Source: Trichinella spiralis (lineage: Eukaryota > Nematoda > Enoplea > Trichinellida > Trichinellidae). From it: a DNA stretch of 64,000 nucleotides. The notes beneath the pieces are model-generated. The model was not told where the DNA came from. It worked only from the letters and a program-made list of their open reading frames with translations, and did not search any database. The translations under genes were made by a program, and so were the position numbers. The stretch covers positions 10,769,781 through 10,833,780 of the forward strand of contig CM012953.1 of NCBI GenBank assembly GCA_000181795.3. The letters run 5' to 3'. Shown one piece after another: positions 34,260-46,980 of this stretch; positions within the stretch are counted from its first letter, which is position 1, and each line of letters opens with the position of its first letter.

Positions 34260-37200
34260 TCAACTGGCCTCACGGACAGGGGGACTTGATTGTCGCTGTT
34301 CACACTGCTAGGCTGGCTGGTTTTCTCTTTCTCTTTTCAACGTTATTCTATATTTCTGTATTATAAATTTATCGATTAATATCAATTAATTCGAATAACA
34401 ATTCTCATCTTGTTCCAAAATATCAATCTTTTCTCCATATTATAAAAATTAATAATTCAATTTAAAATAGCAGAAGAGCAAATCAAATCGAAAAAAAATA
34501 CAAAGCAACAACAAGTGACAAAGAGACACAAGTAAAAGGAAATACAACGAACGAGATTTTCAATTTAAGCATTAAACACCAGCGTTGAGCTTGGTGGACG
34601 TGAGTAAGGAAATTCCCGACGACACTAAATGCAAATCTTCTACCAAATCAACACCTTATAAGGTGACAAAGTAGGTCGTGGTGGGAGGAGCTACTCGAGC
34701 GCCACCTTTGGCTCGTTTGTTGAGCCTAAGGCAAAATAAAACTTTCCACGGCTGGGCTTTTCTTTTTCGCTTTTGTTCAAATTTACATACTAATGAATCA
34801 TCACCGTCATCATTGAATACCTTTATCATTTGAATCAACTTGATAAATTTGAAAATGATAATTTTTTTTTGGGAGGAGGAGGAACGAATAAATATGTTTG
34901 AATAAATTGAAAAAAAGAATCATTTCTCTTATTCTCTCTCTCTCCCTATTGCAATGATCAAATATGCAAAAATGTCATCAAATTGCAACTTCTTGATACA
35001 CTTTCACAATGGTTTTCGTTTGTGCAAAATGTTAATATAAATTTCCACGTTGATCAATATCAAATTTGGATTGTTCGTTCGTAGCTGTGTGTGGAAAGGA
35101 AAAATTATTGCTGGTCTGTCTGACAAATGCAAATAAGATGAAAATACATTTTTCAACAGTTAATATTAGCATACAGCGAGTAAATGCAAACGACAATACT
35201 GTGCAGAGATGATGGTCGCATTGGCGTAGAAATTCCCACTCACCCACCAACCAAATTAATGATAAATAATAGATTGACAATTAATAGAAACTACTTTTGT
35301 TTATTCAATTCAACTCAAATAAAATTTGCATTATATTGAATGGATAAAAAGTTTCTTTTTTTTGATAATAGCAAATACAATGAAAAAAAAATTGAAATTT
35401 TCCCCCTGTTGATAAATTGATTCTCCTTCCAATCATTGATCATCACTAATTGGTCGAAAAGAGGTTTTGTAAAAATTTCAATTTGCACAATTCGAATTCA
35501 CAAAGCTGAAAACGACCATCGCACTCGACGCAAATCTGCATTTCGGTGTTCTATTTTTAATTGGGTCAACATTGCACTTCAAATATCTTTTACTGTAATG
35601 AATTTGTGAACTTTAATCCGACTGAATCCCATCCACAAACGATATTGTCTTAATTTGTTCAGTGGAAAATTTGAATAATTAATTGTTGAAACTTGCAATA
35701 TATGCACACAATTCAAAAAAAAAATTTCATCATAATTTGATCAAAAATTATTTCAACACTTTGAATGATTTGGATCGATCGATCGTTTTCGTATGGTTTT
35801 AAATTTTGCCAAATCCCTTTTCATTTGAATTTCTATTCACATTTTTACAATTTTAATTTTTTAATATAGAAAAGAAAGCATCTTCGCTTGGATAAATTTC
35901 TTCCATGCATTCGTTCTTCAATCAATATCAAATGCAACACCGACAACACCACCCAAATAATTACAAGATAACACCGGTTGTAATGTTGTCAAATTTGTAA
36001 AAGTTCCAAATATTTTTTCTGCAAATTTATTGCACAGTGGAAGGTGATTTTAGAAAAAAAAACAAAAGAATTTCAACGTCAAAAATTATTCATACAATTC
36101 AACATTCAATTTTGACAATTTCTGACCAAACTGATTCAAAATATATTACATTATCTGACACTTTTTCTTTCGACACCGATGACGGGTGTGATATGCGTTT
36201 GGTGAATAATTAACGATGATCGATATGTATGCAAGTATGGATGGATAGATGGATGGATGCGTGGAATTCTCTTTCGACCCAAACATGCTACATTCAAAAG
36301 CTCCATAACATGTTGCTGTTCAATTCAATTCAATTGTCTTTTTTTTTCAAAAACGACAAATTCAAACTTCTCAATTGAAAATTTTTATTACATTCTTCTA
36401 TTTGCGTTTCAATTACAATTTGAACAAAAGATGAAAAAAGAATAACGGTCTTGACCGACATCGTTTCGCCAGTTTTTCAAATTTCATGCAAAACATGGTG
36501 AAAAGCTTCTTCTTCATTCAAAGCAAAAAAAAAACCAATTTAATACTCTCGATTGTTAATCGAATGATTCACACGACAACAGCAGACAAACAAACAAACT
36601 ATACTTCTTCCCCTGGTGCTGGTTTCACAACTACACAGGCATACTGTAGCCGTTCGAATTTCACTTTCATATTTACCGTGAACTGATTAATTTCCCATCC
36701 ACTACCCGAAGAAGCGAATCCATTTGTTTGTCCAACTTACCCACACGTCATTCTCGTTCTTATTTATTTTATTATTCGTCTTCTTTTTTTGTGTCTCCAT
36801 GCTTTTGCATTTGCAAATTTGCTCAACAGCACAGTAATGAATGAAACACGGTTGTCAGTTTGAAGATTCCAACCGACCGGTACGATTAAATCGACCAGCA
36901 TTGTTTGTTCAATTTGTCAAACCGATCGTGCAATTATTGTTCACAAACTATTCTCTGCACCAACCAACCGAAACTGGCACCATTTTATACTGTAAAAATT
37001 ATAAATTTTTATTTCAAAAATGATCAAATCAAACCATTTTCCAACTAGCAATCCAATTCAACTGATGCCAATGACAAAACGTTGCAATTTTCCAATCAAT
37101 CAGTATTGTTGACGTGAACGTGCACATTTTTTTTATTTTAGATTTTTCTTTTTGCAATGAAAATTCTACAATTTATTGGAAAATATATTACCAATGAATT

Positions 37201-37966
37201 GAATGAAATAAAACATTATTCGTTCGTTCTCTTTCAAATCTACCTTATTACAAAATCAGTCGTAAAAATTGTTCGTTTGTTCTTGATTATCAGATACAGT
37301 AATGAAATGGTATCGTTTTAATTTAATGCTCGTTAAATTTATAAAAAAAGAAAACATGTGTAGTTTTTGAATGAAATTTTTTTTGTTCCAATTTTATGTA
37401 GAATAAACAATCTTTTCTTTTTATAATAATAATGATGAAAGCGAGGCATTTATTGTTCGATTGATTTTCATAGATTCATACTTTTCTAAAAATAGAAAAC
37501 GTAAAATTCAAATCACTCTGATGTTTGCATAATAATACTCTGTTTAACATGAAAAAGTAAACATGGACAAAGATGAAAATCGGTTCAAAACATATTAAAA
37601 CATCACTGTGTGCATTGTACACACAAATTCGAGTATGCAGTGGGTATATGCAAACAATTTTTATGCGTAGAAGTTGACATTTCTCAAATTTTTTTCTGCC
37701 AATTTTTATTAAAAATTTCGCTGTTTTTATTCATAATTGGAAAATATTGATTGATTGATTTCTTTACCAGTGACAAATTTTTCAAAACTTTTATCAAAAC
37801 ATCAAAACAGCAATTTATCGTAAGCAATTAATCCAACTGAAAATAATTTTTAATGCAAATTAAAAAAAAACAAAAACAGTCGATCAATTCAAAATTTCCA
37901 TTCATCAAATGTATTATTACTTTAAGAAACAATCACGTGGAAATTGGGTAGTGAATTTTCTTCTAT
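34260..37966. other. Intergenic region between the IF gene and VPS53
   Basis: AT-rich, about 3.7 kb, with no recognised gene on either strand. It holds the IF upstream region and the VPS53 3' flank. Confidence 0.5.
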
Positions 37967-40837
37967 TTAAAATCTCTTTTTTACAAGTTTCTCAAGTTTT
38001 CGAATTCTCGAATCCAAACTGCTGTTGTCGCCCGACGACAACGCTGCATCACTGGCCACTCCTCCTCGGTCGGCGTTGAGGTCATTTTTCGAATCCAAAG
38101 CCGCTTTTTTCTCACGAAAAATATCCATAATTGCGGTTTGTTCATTTTTACGAACAGACTTCATGTCGAGAATTTTTTGAAATTCCACAACATCCGATTC
38201 GGGTAGAAAATTTATATAATGTTCAACAAATGTACCGGGATCCGGGTCTACAGGAGCCATGACCAACTGTTAAAACATAAATTAAAAATAAACAAATAAA
38301 TAAATAAATAAATAAATAAGCACGTATATACTTTCAATATCATTTCAGCTTTGGTCATGCCTTTGATGACGAGTTTGGTGAACGCTTCGGGCGGTTTACG
38401 ACCAGCCGCCGATTCCAAAACTGGCAAATTGACCAGTTCGGTTTTCAAGGCGTGGGTATCGAGCAGAAGCTGCTCGGCACCGGTAACGCTCACAGGCCGA
38501 CATCTCAAGATGGCGTTGATGAATTTGGGCACGAACGCGTTGACGAACCGAAAACAGAACTGCATGAAATATTTCCTGGCCTGACCGAGGCAGTCCCGGA
38601 TGCGGACCACACATTGGCGAAGATGCTGACGGATACTGGCCACGTAACGGCTCTCGTCGCCGACCGTATCCACGTTCGCCCACTGCATCTTGGTCATCGT
38701 TTGCAAAGCTGGTTCGCAGGCAGTTTCCAAATCCTGGACCAACACTTGCACAGAACTGCTCACTACACCGTGAAACATTTCCCGTTCGTTGGTAAAATCA
38801 AACTGCATAGAACAGAATAGAACAGATATATGATGAATAAAAATAATTAAATAGTAAAATAATTAGTATTTGTATACCGCTTCGTGCAAAGCTAAATCGC
38901 CAGCTTTTTCTTTCAACTTTTCTTGCAACTGATGACTAGTTTCGGCACAAAATTCCGCCGTAATCAAAATACAACAGACCAAATAAATTTCATCGTTCGA
39001 CAATCTGGGCATGTCACCTTCTTTCAAAAAGCTCTGCAAAAGGCCGGCCGTTGTGGTCGTATGAGCGCTGGCAATTTTCGGCAACAGCCCAGTTAAACAT
39101 CTGCACAACAACAACAACAATATCATCCGAACAGAATATAGAAGAATTAGTATGAGAAGATCGAAAATACCACACCTTTGCGCGTATTCGTGGAGATATT
39201 TTTTGAACAAACGTGACAAATCGACCAGAATGTTCGCATTCATGCCGAGCTGAAGCAACTGTTGAATGGACTTTTTGTAAAAGACGAACAGATCACTGCT
39301 GGTCGGTATGGGTACGGCCGAAGTACCGTACTCGGCCGACGGGGGACCGAGTTGTTGGAATTTGGCCACAAGCTGGTCGATCAAATCGGTCAGGGTTTTG
39401 TCCAACGATGCCGTGTAGATGGACATGCGCTTCTGGAAACGACCCACCAGAACTGATTGGAACAAAGTTTGGGCCCGGCCGGGAAAACGACGCGCCATCA
39501 GCGCTTCGAAATTCGCGGCCCTCTGGACGGCGAACAGTACCAATTTGGCGTCCAACTCGACGCATCTCTTTTCCATCACTTGGTCGAGCATCGAAGCGGT
39601 GAGGTGGAAAAATTCGGCAGCAAATTTACAAGCTACATCCCATTCGGCTGGCAACAGAGCGGCATGTTTCCGTTCGAATTCAATCAAACAATCACGAAAC
39701 CAAGAAAATCTGAATGAAAACAATTTTGCAATCTTGCAAGATGTGAATAGAAAATAAACAATATACCATTCATTACCTGAGATCAATTTTATCCAGCCAA
39801 GCGTCGTCTTGGGTGTCGTCGAAAAGAATCTTGTATTCGGCGAGTTGTTGGTCGATCAACCAGCTGATCAGACCTTCGCGTACCGTCCGGTCCAACACGG
39901 ACAACACCAGACAGACATCTTCGATAGGTACCGACTGCTGCTGACCGCTGGCCTTTTTGAAACCACCGGAAAAATAACGTTTGAATTCAGTCGTGGTCAA
40001 GTCGGCCAGTTCGATTCGAATACTGTTCACCTGGTCGGACAGAGCTTTGATCTGCGGTACGGTCATGTATTGGCTGAAATGTTCGAGCACGTTCTGTATA
40101 CCGGGCAACAGGTTGGAGATGTCGCGAAAATTTTTCGTCCTTTAAAAATTCAAACGATAATCAAATATATATATTTTTATATTTAAATTCATCTCGATTA
40201 TTCACTTGACAAAACTTTCCAACGATTCCAAACCACTGACCAACATGTGCAGGTGATTCAACGTCGTTATCGAAGCGGTCAAATTTTTCTTCGCCAAATC
40301 CAACTGCCTGATATCGCGGGTGATCTCCTTGACCGTCGTCTCGGACATGTCGGTTTGGCGCTTGATGTCCATTATTCGACCGAACAATTCTCGCATCGCC
40401 TGCTTGGTCTGCTCCAAAAGCGCTTCGCTGTCCAACTGGGCGACGCTTTGCTTTTCCAATATATCCGATATTTCCTGGTCAACTTGATCAATCTGACGCT
40501 GCACATCCGCCATCACTTGACCGACGTGTGCTGAACAAAGAAAGAATAAAAAATCTTCTTTTTTCTTTTAATCTTAATACAACTAAAAAAACAAAATACT
40601 GAATTACCTACCTAAACTCGGTTCTGATGGAAATAAATGATTGATGTAGGAAATGGCACAAAAGTCGGGCTTGTTGAATGGATCTTCCGGATCGGCTACG
40701 GAATCCAACGCCGACTGTACAGTTTCGGAAAAACGTACCGGCGTCTGCAAGTCCATCACGCGAAGCCATTTCGGCTTTTGCTCTTCTGAATCACCACTCA
40801 TCATTCGTTTCTCAATTTCAGTTCGCTCGCTGTTCAT
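37967..40837 (-). CDS. vps-53: VPS53, GARP/EARP tethering complex subunit
   Basis: Seven exons on the minus strand: 40837-40612, 40530-40206, 40139-39777, 39709-39176, 39100-38878, 38802-38332, 38266-37967. Phases agree and give 813 aa, close to the animal family length. GARP tethers endosome-derived vesicles at the trans-Golgi, and EARP serves recycling endosomes. Strong family matches run throughout: SYINHLFPSEPSL and the coiled coil KEITRDIRQLDLAKK then TTLNHLHML near the N-terminus, NVLEHFSQYM, AWLDKIDLRFSWFRDCLIEF, the stretch QVLVQDLETACEPAL, and VTGAEQLLLDTHALKTEL with GMTKAEMILK near the end. The C-terminus adds a short charged helix. It starts 125 bp downstream of the PRORP stop on the same strand. 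The first two and a half exons are repeated at 43218-44054, next to an assembly gap. Confidence 0.97.
38285..38320 (+). repeat. AAAT-type microsatellite in a VPS53 intron
   Basis: A run of about nine AAAT/AATA units in the intron between the last two VPS53 exons. Confidence 0.85.
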
Positions 40838-40962
40838 TTATTTAAAAAGACAATTGAAACGTTCGTTGTAAACAGCAAAAAAACAACAAAACAATATCTT
40901 TCCGCCAACGGATTCAACCAGTGCAAAACAACTTGGAACAAAAAAAACATAAACGACAATTT

Positions 40963-41112
40963 TTAATAATCACTAGTAAGCCTTTGAATACACATCACAT
41001 TTCTCAGGTGGCGATCATCAACTCCATCGGTTTCGGTAGGTACGTACAAAAAGTGATATCGACCATCCTCGTAGGCCCAATCGACATTGCTGCACAAAGG
41101 TTTCGGAATCTT

Positions 41113-41149
<37 letters not shown>

Positions 41150-42559
41150 AACATATAACAAACAAACAATTCACTCACCTGCAACGTTCTATGACGTGGG
41201 GCATTCGGTTCTGCTTGTTCACTGAGAATCTGCCGCATCCGTCGCCAAAGGAGAAAGTAATCCCGTTGCGGTGGGTTCAATTTATGACAATGCGTATTCA
41301 GCTGGTCATTGCTCACCATGTAACAATGCTTGCCGCTGCTCACCGCAGCGACAATCACAAACGCGTCGTCGTTTGTTCTGAATAATAATAAATTTGCATA
41401 TGAAAATTTTCATATGAAGTTCATATCAAAACAACAACGTACTCATTGGAAACGGAAAACAATTTGGCCATTGCACGCAACGAATCGGAAGCAAAACGCA
41501 TAAAATGATCCCGTCCAATAACCAAAATATTTCTGAATTTCAACTCAAATCTCAACAAACGAACCAAACGAGTAATCTGTTGAAGAAAATAAAAAGTTAA
41601 ATTTCAAAAAACAAATTTTTCTCTTCTCAATTTTACACGTCTTATGTGAACGTCGTTGCTGGTCGGACCTCCAAGATAGGCTACGTTGCAACCGTCGACC
41701 ACGACGTCAAATGGATCATTTCTATTCAGAAATCTAAATTGCAAAAAAAAAATTAATTAATAAAATTCCCACATGCAAAAGGAAAAAAAATTTAGTGAAC
41801 AAACTGTCGAAAACGGTAGTATTCCTCTGGTGAAGTTTGACGGTAAACACTGTCACCGATGACAATTCGCTTAACTAATTCATCTTTCATTGAGTTGAAA
41901 TCTTCATCCGACAGTGTCAACTGCTTCAAAGGACTACTGCAACAAGAACAACAGCCGCTGTCTGTTACGATTCCACAATCAACTGACCATTTGATTTCTG
42001 AAAAACTAAACAAGAAAACACAAAATTAAACCGTATTTTATTCAATTTAAAACTGACGTTGTTACAATCATTTTAAAAAAAATTCTAAACATATTTATAA
42101 ACAACAACAAACGAAAACTGTAAAATCCCTAATTTTACTTAATTAAGGGAAATGTATATTATATACTGTACGATTGCGTTAACAATAAAAAGCAAGTCAA
42201 GATCAAAAGGAAAAAAAATAAGGCAGGCGCCAATTCAAGAATGATAATTACATTGGCCGATATGACAACGAGAACGGTGTCTGTCTAGCGACACAAACAT
42301 TTTCCTATATATATATAGCGTGACTGTGGCGCTTAGACATATGGCTGTTTTGTAAAATAGCTTGTGTATATGTGTGCTGCTAGTGCTTGCATCGGTTTGC
42401 AAATAAACGATAATGACCAGAGACATGAATGACCGACAGAAGTGAACCTAACACCGGATGTTACAATATATTACCTTGCAAAATAACTTTTGAATGCTTC
42501 AACGGCCGATTCGTCGAAAGTACAGGACTGACTTTCGCCGTAAAAGATCACATAGTGGG
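40963..42559 (-). CDS. PRORP, second partial copy (3' exons; probably the alternate haplotype)
   Basis: Carries PRORP exons 2-6 and the last part of exon 1, cut off by the N run. At protein level it matches the complete copy with a few changes (for example CIQRLTSDY against CIQRLPSDY at the C-terminus). The frame stays open. It should not be counted as a separate gene unless long reads support a true tandem duplication. Confidence 0.85.
41115..41144 (+). repeat. TA microsatellite at a PRORP splice acceptor
   Basis: A (TA)n tract of 30 bp stands where the polypyrimidine tract of the last PRORP intron would be. The equivalent tract in the other copy (44332-44349) is 18 bp, so it is polymorphic or was misassembled. 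Confidence 0.9.
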
Positions 42560-43217
42560 NNNNNNNNNNNNNNNNNNNNNNNNNNNNNNNNNNNNNNNNN
42601 NNNNNNNNNNNNNNNNNNNNNNNNNNNNNNNNNNNNNNNNNNNNNNNNNNNNNNNNNNNNNNNNNNNNNNNNNNNNNNNNNNNNNNNNNNNNNNNNNNNN
42701 NNNNNNNNNNNNNNNNNNNNNNNNNNNNNNNNNNNNNNNNNNNNNNNNNNNNNNNNNNNNNNNNNNNNNNNNNNNNNNNNNNNNNNNNNNNNNNNNNNNN
42801 NNNNNNNNNNNNNNNNNNNNNNNNNNNNNNNNNNNNNNNNNNNNNNNNNNNNNNNNNNNNNNNNNNNNNNNNNNNNNNNNNNNNNNNNNNNNNNNNNNNN
42901 NNNNNNNNNNNNNNNNNNNNNNNNNNNNNNNNNNNNNNNNNNNNNNNNNNNNNNNNNNNNNNNNNNNNNNNNNNNNNNNNNNNNNNNNNNNNNNNNNNNN
43001 NNNNNNNNNNNNNNNNNNNNNNNNNNNNNNNNNNNNNNNNNNNNNNNNNNNNNNNNNNNNNNNNNNNNNNNNNNNNNNNNNNNNNNNNNNNNNNNNNNNN
43101 NNNNNNNNNNNNNNNNNNNNNNNNNNNNNNNNNNNNNNNNNNNNNNNNNNNNNNNNNNNNNNNNNNNNNNNNNNNNNNNNNNNNNNNNNNNNNNNNNNNN
43201 NNNNNNNNNNNNNNNNN
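42560..43217. other. Assembly gap (658 Ns)
   Basis: A run of N between two near-identical copies of the same locus. Reading frames across it are meaningless. Confidence 1.
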
Positions 43218-44054
43218 AGTCGGGCAGTTCGATTCGAATACTGTTCACCTGGTCGGACAGAGCTTTGATCTGCGGTACGGTCATGTATTGGCTGAAATGT
43301 TCGAGCACGTTCTGTATACCGGGCAACAGGTTGGAGATGTCGCGAAAATTTTTCGTCCTTTAAAAATTCAAACGATAATCAAATATATATATTTTTATAT
43401 TTAAATTCATCTCGATTATTCACTTGACAAAACTTTCCAACGATTCCAAACCACTGACCAACATGTGCAGGTGATTCAACGTCGTTATCGAAGCGGTCAA
43501 ATTTTTCTTCGCCAAATCCAACTGCCTGATATCGCGGGTGATCTCCTTGACCGTCGTCTCGGACATGTCGGTTTGGCGCTTGATGTCCATTATTCGACCG
43601 AACAATTCTCGCATCGCCTGCTTGGTCTGCTCCAAAAGCGCTTCGCTGTCCAACTGGGCGACGCTTTGCTTTTCCAATATATCCGATATTTCCTGGTCAA
43701 CTTGATCAATCTGACGCTGCACATCCGCCATCACTTGACCGACGTGTGCTGAACAAAGAAAGAATAAAAAATCTTTTTTTTTCTTTTAATCTTAATACAA
43801 CTAAAAAACAAAATACTGAATTACCTACCTAAACTCGGTTCTGATGGAAATAAATGATTGATGTAGGAAATGGCACAAAAGTCGGGCTTGTTGAATGGAT
43901 CTTCCGGATCGGCTACGGAATCCAACGCCGACTGTACAGTTTCGGAGAAACGTACCGGCGTCTGCAAGTCCATCACGCGAAGCCATTTCGGCTTTTGCTC
44001 TTCTGAATCACCACTCATCATTCGTTTCTCAATTTCAGTTCGCTCGCTGTTCAT
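43218..44054 (-). CDS. VPS53, second partial copy (5' exons; probably the alternate haplotype)
   Basis: Holds VPS53 exons 1 and 2 (44054-43829, 43747-43423) and the first part of exon 3 (43356-43218), then runs into the N gap. Protein sequence is the same as in the complete copy apart from one change next to the gap (A to P after RIEL), which may be a sequence-end error. Confidence 0.85.
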
Positions 44055-45759
44055 TTATTTAAAAAAACAATTGAAACGTTCGTTGTAAACAGCAAAAAAA
44101 CAACAAAACAATATCTTTCCGCCAACGGACTCAACCAGTGCAAAACAACGTGGAACAAAAAAATATAAACGACAATTTTTAATAATCACTAGGAAGCCTT
44201 TGAATACACATCACATTTTTCAGGTGGCGATCATCAACTCCATCGGTTTCGGTAGGTACGTACAAAAAGTGATATCGACCATCCTCGTAGGCCCAATCGA
44301 CATTGCTGCACAAAGGTTTCGGAATCTTCGGATATATATATATATATAATTTTAACATATAACAAACAAACAATTCACTCACCTGCAACGTTCTATGACG
44401 TGGGGCATTCGGTTCTGCTTGTTCACTGAGAATCTGCCGCATCCGTCGCCAAAGGAGAAAGTAATCCCGTTGCGGTGGGTTCAATTTATGACAATGCGTA
44501 TTCAGCTGGTCATTGCTCACCATGTAACAATGCTTGCCGCTGCTCACCGCAGCGACAATCACAAACGCGTCGTCGTTTGTTCTGAATAATAATTAATTTG
44601 CATATGAAAATTTTCATATGAAGTTCATATCAAAACAACAACGTACTCATTGGAGACGGAAAACAATTTGGCCATTGCACGCAACGAATCGGAAGCAAAA
44701 CGCATAAAATGATCCCGTCCAATAACCAAAATATTTCTGAATTTCAACTCAAATCTCAACAGACGAACCAAACGAGTAATCTGTTGATGAAAATAAAAAG
44801 TTAAATTTCAAAAAACAAATTTTTTTCTTCTCAATTTTACACGTCTTATGTGAACGTCGTTGCTGGTCGGACCTCCAAGATAGGCTACGTTGCAACCGTC
44901 GACCACGACGTCAAATGGATCATTTCTATTCAGAAATCTAAATTGCAAAAAAAAATAATAAATAAAATTTCCACATTCAAAAGGAAAAAAAATTAGTGAA
45001 CAAACTGTCGAAAACGGTAGTATTCCTCTGGTGAAGTTTGACGGTAAACACTGTCACCGATGACAATTCGCTTAACTAATTCATCTTTCATTGAGTTGAA
45101 ATCTTCATCCGACAGTGTCAACTGCTTCAAAGGACTACTGCAACAAGAACAACAGCCGCTGTCTGTTACGATTCCACAATCAACTGACCATTTGATTTCT
45201 GAAAAACTAAACAAGAAAACACAAAATTAAACCGTATTTTATTCAATTTAAAACTGACGTTGTTACAATCATTTAAAAAAAATTCTAAACATATTTATAA
45301 ACAACAACAAACGAAAACTGTAAAATCCCTAATTTTACTTAATTAAGTGAAATATATATTATATACTGTACGATTGCGTTAACAATAAAAAGCAAGTCAA
45401 GATCAAAAGGAAAAAAAATAAGGCAGGCGCCAATTCAAGAATGATAATTACATTGGCCGATATGACAACGAGAACGGTGTCTGTCTAGCGACACAAACAT
45501 TTTCCTATATATATATAGCGTGATTGTGGCGCTTAGACATATGGCTGTTTTGTAAAATAGCTTGTGTATATGTGTGCTGTTAGTGCTTGCATCGGTTTGC
45601 AAATAAACGATAATGACCAGAGACATGAATGACCGACAAAAGTGAACCTAACACCGGATGTCACAATATATTACCTTGCAAAATAACTTTTGAATGCTTC
45701 AACGGCCGATTCGTCGAAAGTACAGGACTGACTTTCGCCGTAAAAGATCACATAGTGGG
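43218..45759. repeat. Right copy of the near-identical duplication
   Basis: Counterpart of 40000-42559. It begins at the first base after the Ns and stays alignable to 45759, the point where the left copy enters the gap. The sequence continues beyond 45759 into unique PRORP exon 1. Confidence 0.95.
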
Positions 45760-46519
45760 CCAATTCTCGCAAACTTCTCCACTCGCCATTTTGCTGGAGC
45801 TGCTCTTTCAAATATTTCGACATCTCCATGTGACATGAAGCGCTCAAAGTGTACGGACTCTTCATTCGCATGGACCAAATCGAGTCAACATTACTGTACC
45901 GACAGGCAGCAATGAAAAGTGTGCTAATCAAGCGGCGTTTCGTCGGACAGTCCAAAACACTGGACCACATCGATAAGCATTGGTGAAAATGTCCACACAT
46001 GCATAAAACGATCGCCTTCTGGTATGTGAAAAAATTTGGAAAGCTTTTCTCCATGACAAGTATATGTTCCAAAAGTTGAATGGCCACTCCTGAGTGAAAA
46101 TGTTCAAAGTCTTTCAAAAAACACTGTTCTAAAAGATGCACTGCTTGTTTAATGGTAACTGGATTGTCCAAGCCAGTGTCGAACAAGTAACTGATATAAG
46201 AGACTCCAAGCTCAAAATAACAATTCTCTTCCAGTACTCTGAACACTGCACAATCAACTGTATTTTGCTTATCTGAACTTTCCAACAGCATTGTTCTAAA
46301 ACAATACCAATCGTCATTGGACACGATATCGTTGTGCACAATGTACGAGTGAATTGTTTGGTACAAAGCTTTAGATTTCGAATCCGTACGGAGTACTTGA
46401 TCCATATCAGTTGAGGTAGAACAAAATTTCAACAGGCGACCAGTAAATTGTTTCTCAATTTCAAATCGACGAAACCAACGCAAATCAACAACAAGTCGAC
46501 GTAAAGCCAACACAAACAT
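44179..46519 (-). CDS. Protein-only mitochondrial RNase P (PRORP/MRPP3)
   Basis: Six exons on the minus strand: 46519-45675, 45206-45006, 44937-44841, 44780-44647, 44581-44383, 44325-44179. Phases agree and give 540 aa. It cuts the 5' leader from mitochondrial pre-tRNAs, in animals with the MRPP1/MRPP2 methyltransferase subcomplex. The N-terminal half is helical and PPR-like, with a basic start suited to mitochondrial import. Then come the zinc-site piece (VDCGIVTDSGCCSC) and the NYN metallonuclease. The acidic residues match the four catalytic Asp of human PRORP: D362 (VVVDGCNVA), D429 and D430 (TNDDAF), D450 (VSNDQLNTH). A late His (GRYHFLY) and Cys (NVMCIQ) fit the second half of the zinc site. 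It begins 43 bp after the COA6 stop, with a splice acceptor (gtaacag) inside that gap. Confidence 0.95.
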
Positions 46520-46562
46520 ACGACGACGCTATCAACTGTTACAGAACTGCTTTCCAACAGTT

Positions 46563-46868
46563 TCAATCGACTCTAAATTTTGGCACTTTACCAACGGTTT
46601 CCATTTCTTCTTTGTACTTTTCAAAGCGATATTTACGATTAAAATGTTCCACCTAAAAAAGTCTATTAGTCATGGAAAATAAGCAACATGGAAAAAAAAT
46701 TCTGTCAGTTACCCAAGTTCTCCGACACGATGCTTCGAAAACGTCTTTCAGAGATTTGCACAACTTTTCGTCGTCCTTATTTGCATCCAGACAAGCAAAA
46801 AACTGATCACGAGCTGTCCAGCACTTCCTTCTTTCATCCAAAAGTGGCACATCAGAAGCTTTGCTCAT
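46563..46868 (-). CDS. COA6-like cytochrome c oxidase assembly factor
   Basis: Two exons on the minus strand (46868-46713, 46652-46563) give 81 aa. The twin-cysteine pattern is CX9C (CWTARDQFFAC) then CX10C (CKSLKDVFEASC), followed by RTWVEHFNRKYRFEKYKEEM. This is the COA6 layout; COA6 is an intermembrane-space protein that helps deliver copper to COX2 in complex IV. I chose ATG 46868. An upstream in-frame ATG at 46916 exists, but a TTTCAG acceptor lies between the two (AG at 46894-46895), so mRNAs spliced there would use 46868. It is the first gene of a tight same-strand run with PRORP and VPS53, and an hAT copy lies about 110 bp upstream. Confidence 0.92.
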
Positions 46869-46972
46869 AAAAGATGATCTCCGTTTGACTTGACTGAAAC
46901 TAAGCCTGCATTGCAAAGATTACGGTAGATTTGCAGGTTTTGTTATAAAGTATACTGTAATTTGTTTTATTC

Positions 46973-46980
46973 CTCAAGTG
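46973..46980. repeat. 8-bp target-site duplication, left
   Basis: CTCAAGTG, repeated exactly at 47815-47822. Eight bp is the hAT standard. Confidence 0.95.

Larger units (their letters stand above)
40000..42559. repeat. Left copy of a near-identical 2.55 kb duplication flanking an N gap
   Basis: Matches 43218-45759 base for base except for scattered single changes, small indels in A/T runs and a longer TA tract (41115-41144 against 44332-44349). The right edge stops at the N run and corresponds exactly to 45759. The left edge corresponds to the first base after the N run. Both coding and non-coding parts are equally conserved, which is what allelic copies would show. Confidence 0.95.

Noticed and set aside
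33609-34311. Plus-strand frames of 226 and 129 codons
   Set aside because: They are the antisense of the first IF exon, whose coil and head sequence on the minus strand is clearly the real product.
38351-40534. Several plus-strand frames and alternative minus frames over VPS53
   Set aside because: They overlap VPS53 exons in other frames. VPS53 is supported by family-wide similarity and consistent splice phases.
42429-43363. Long open frames across the N run
   Set aside because: Most residues are translated from Ns, so they are not real.
40000-45759. A true tandem duplication giving two VPS53 and two PRORP genes
   Set aside because: Both copies are cut exactly at the gap and are equally similar in non-coding DNA, so allelic copies joined by scaffolding are more likely. 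Kept as an alternative to test.
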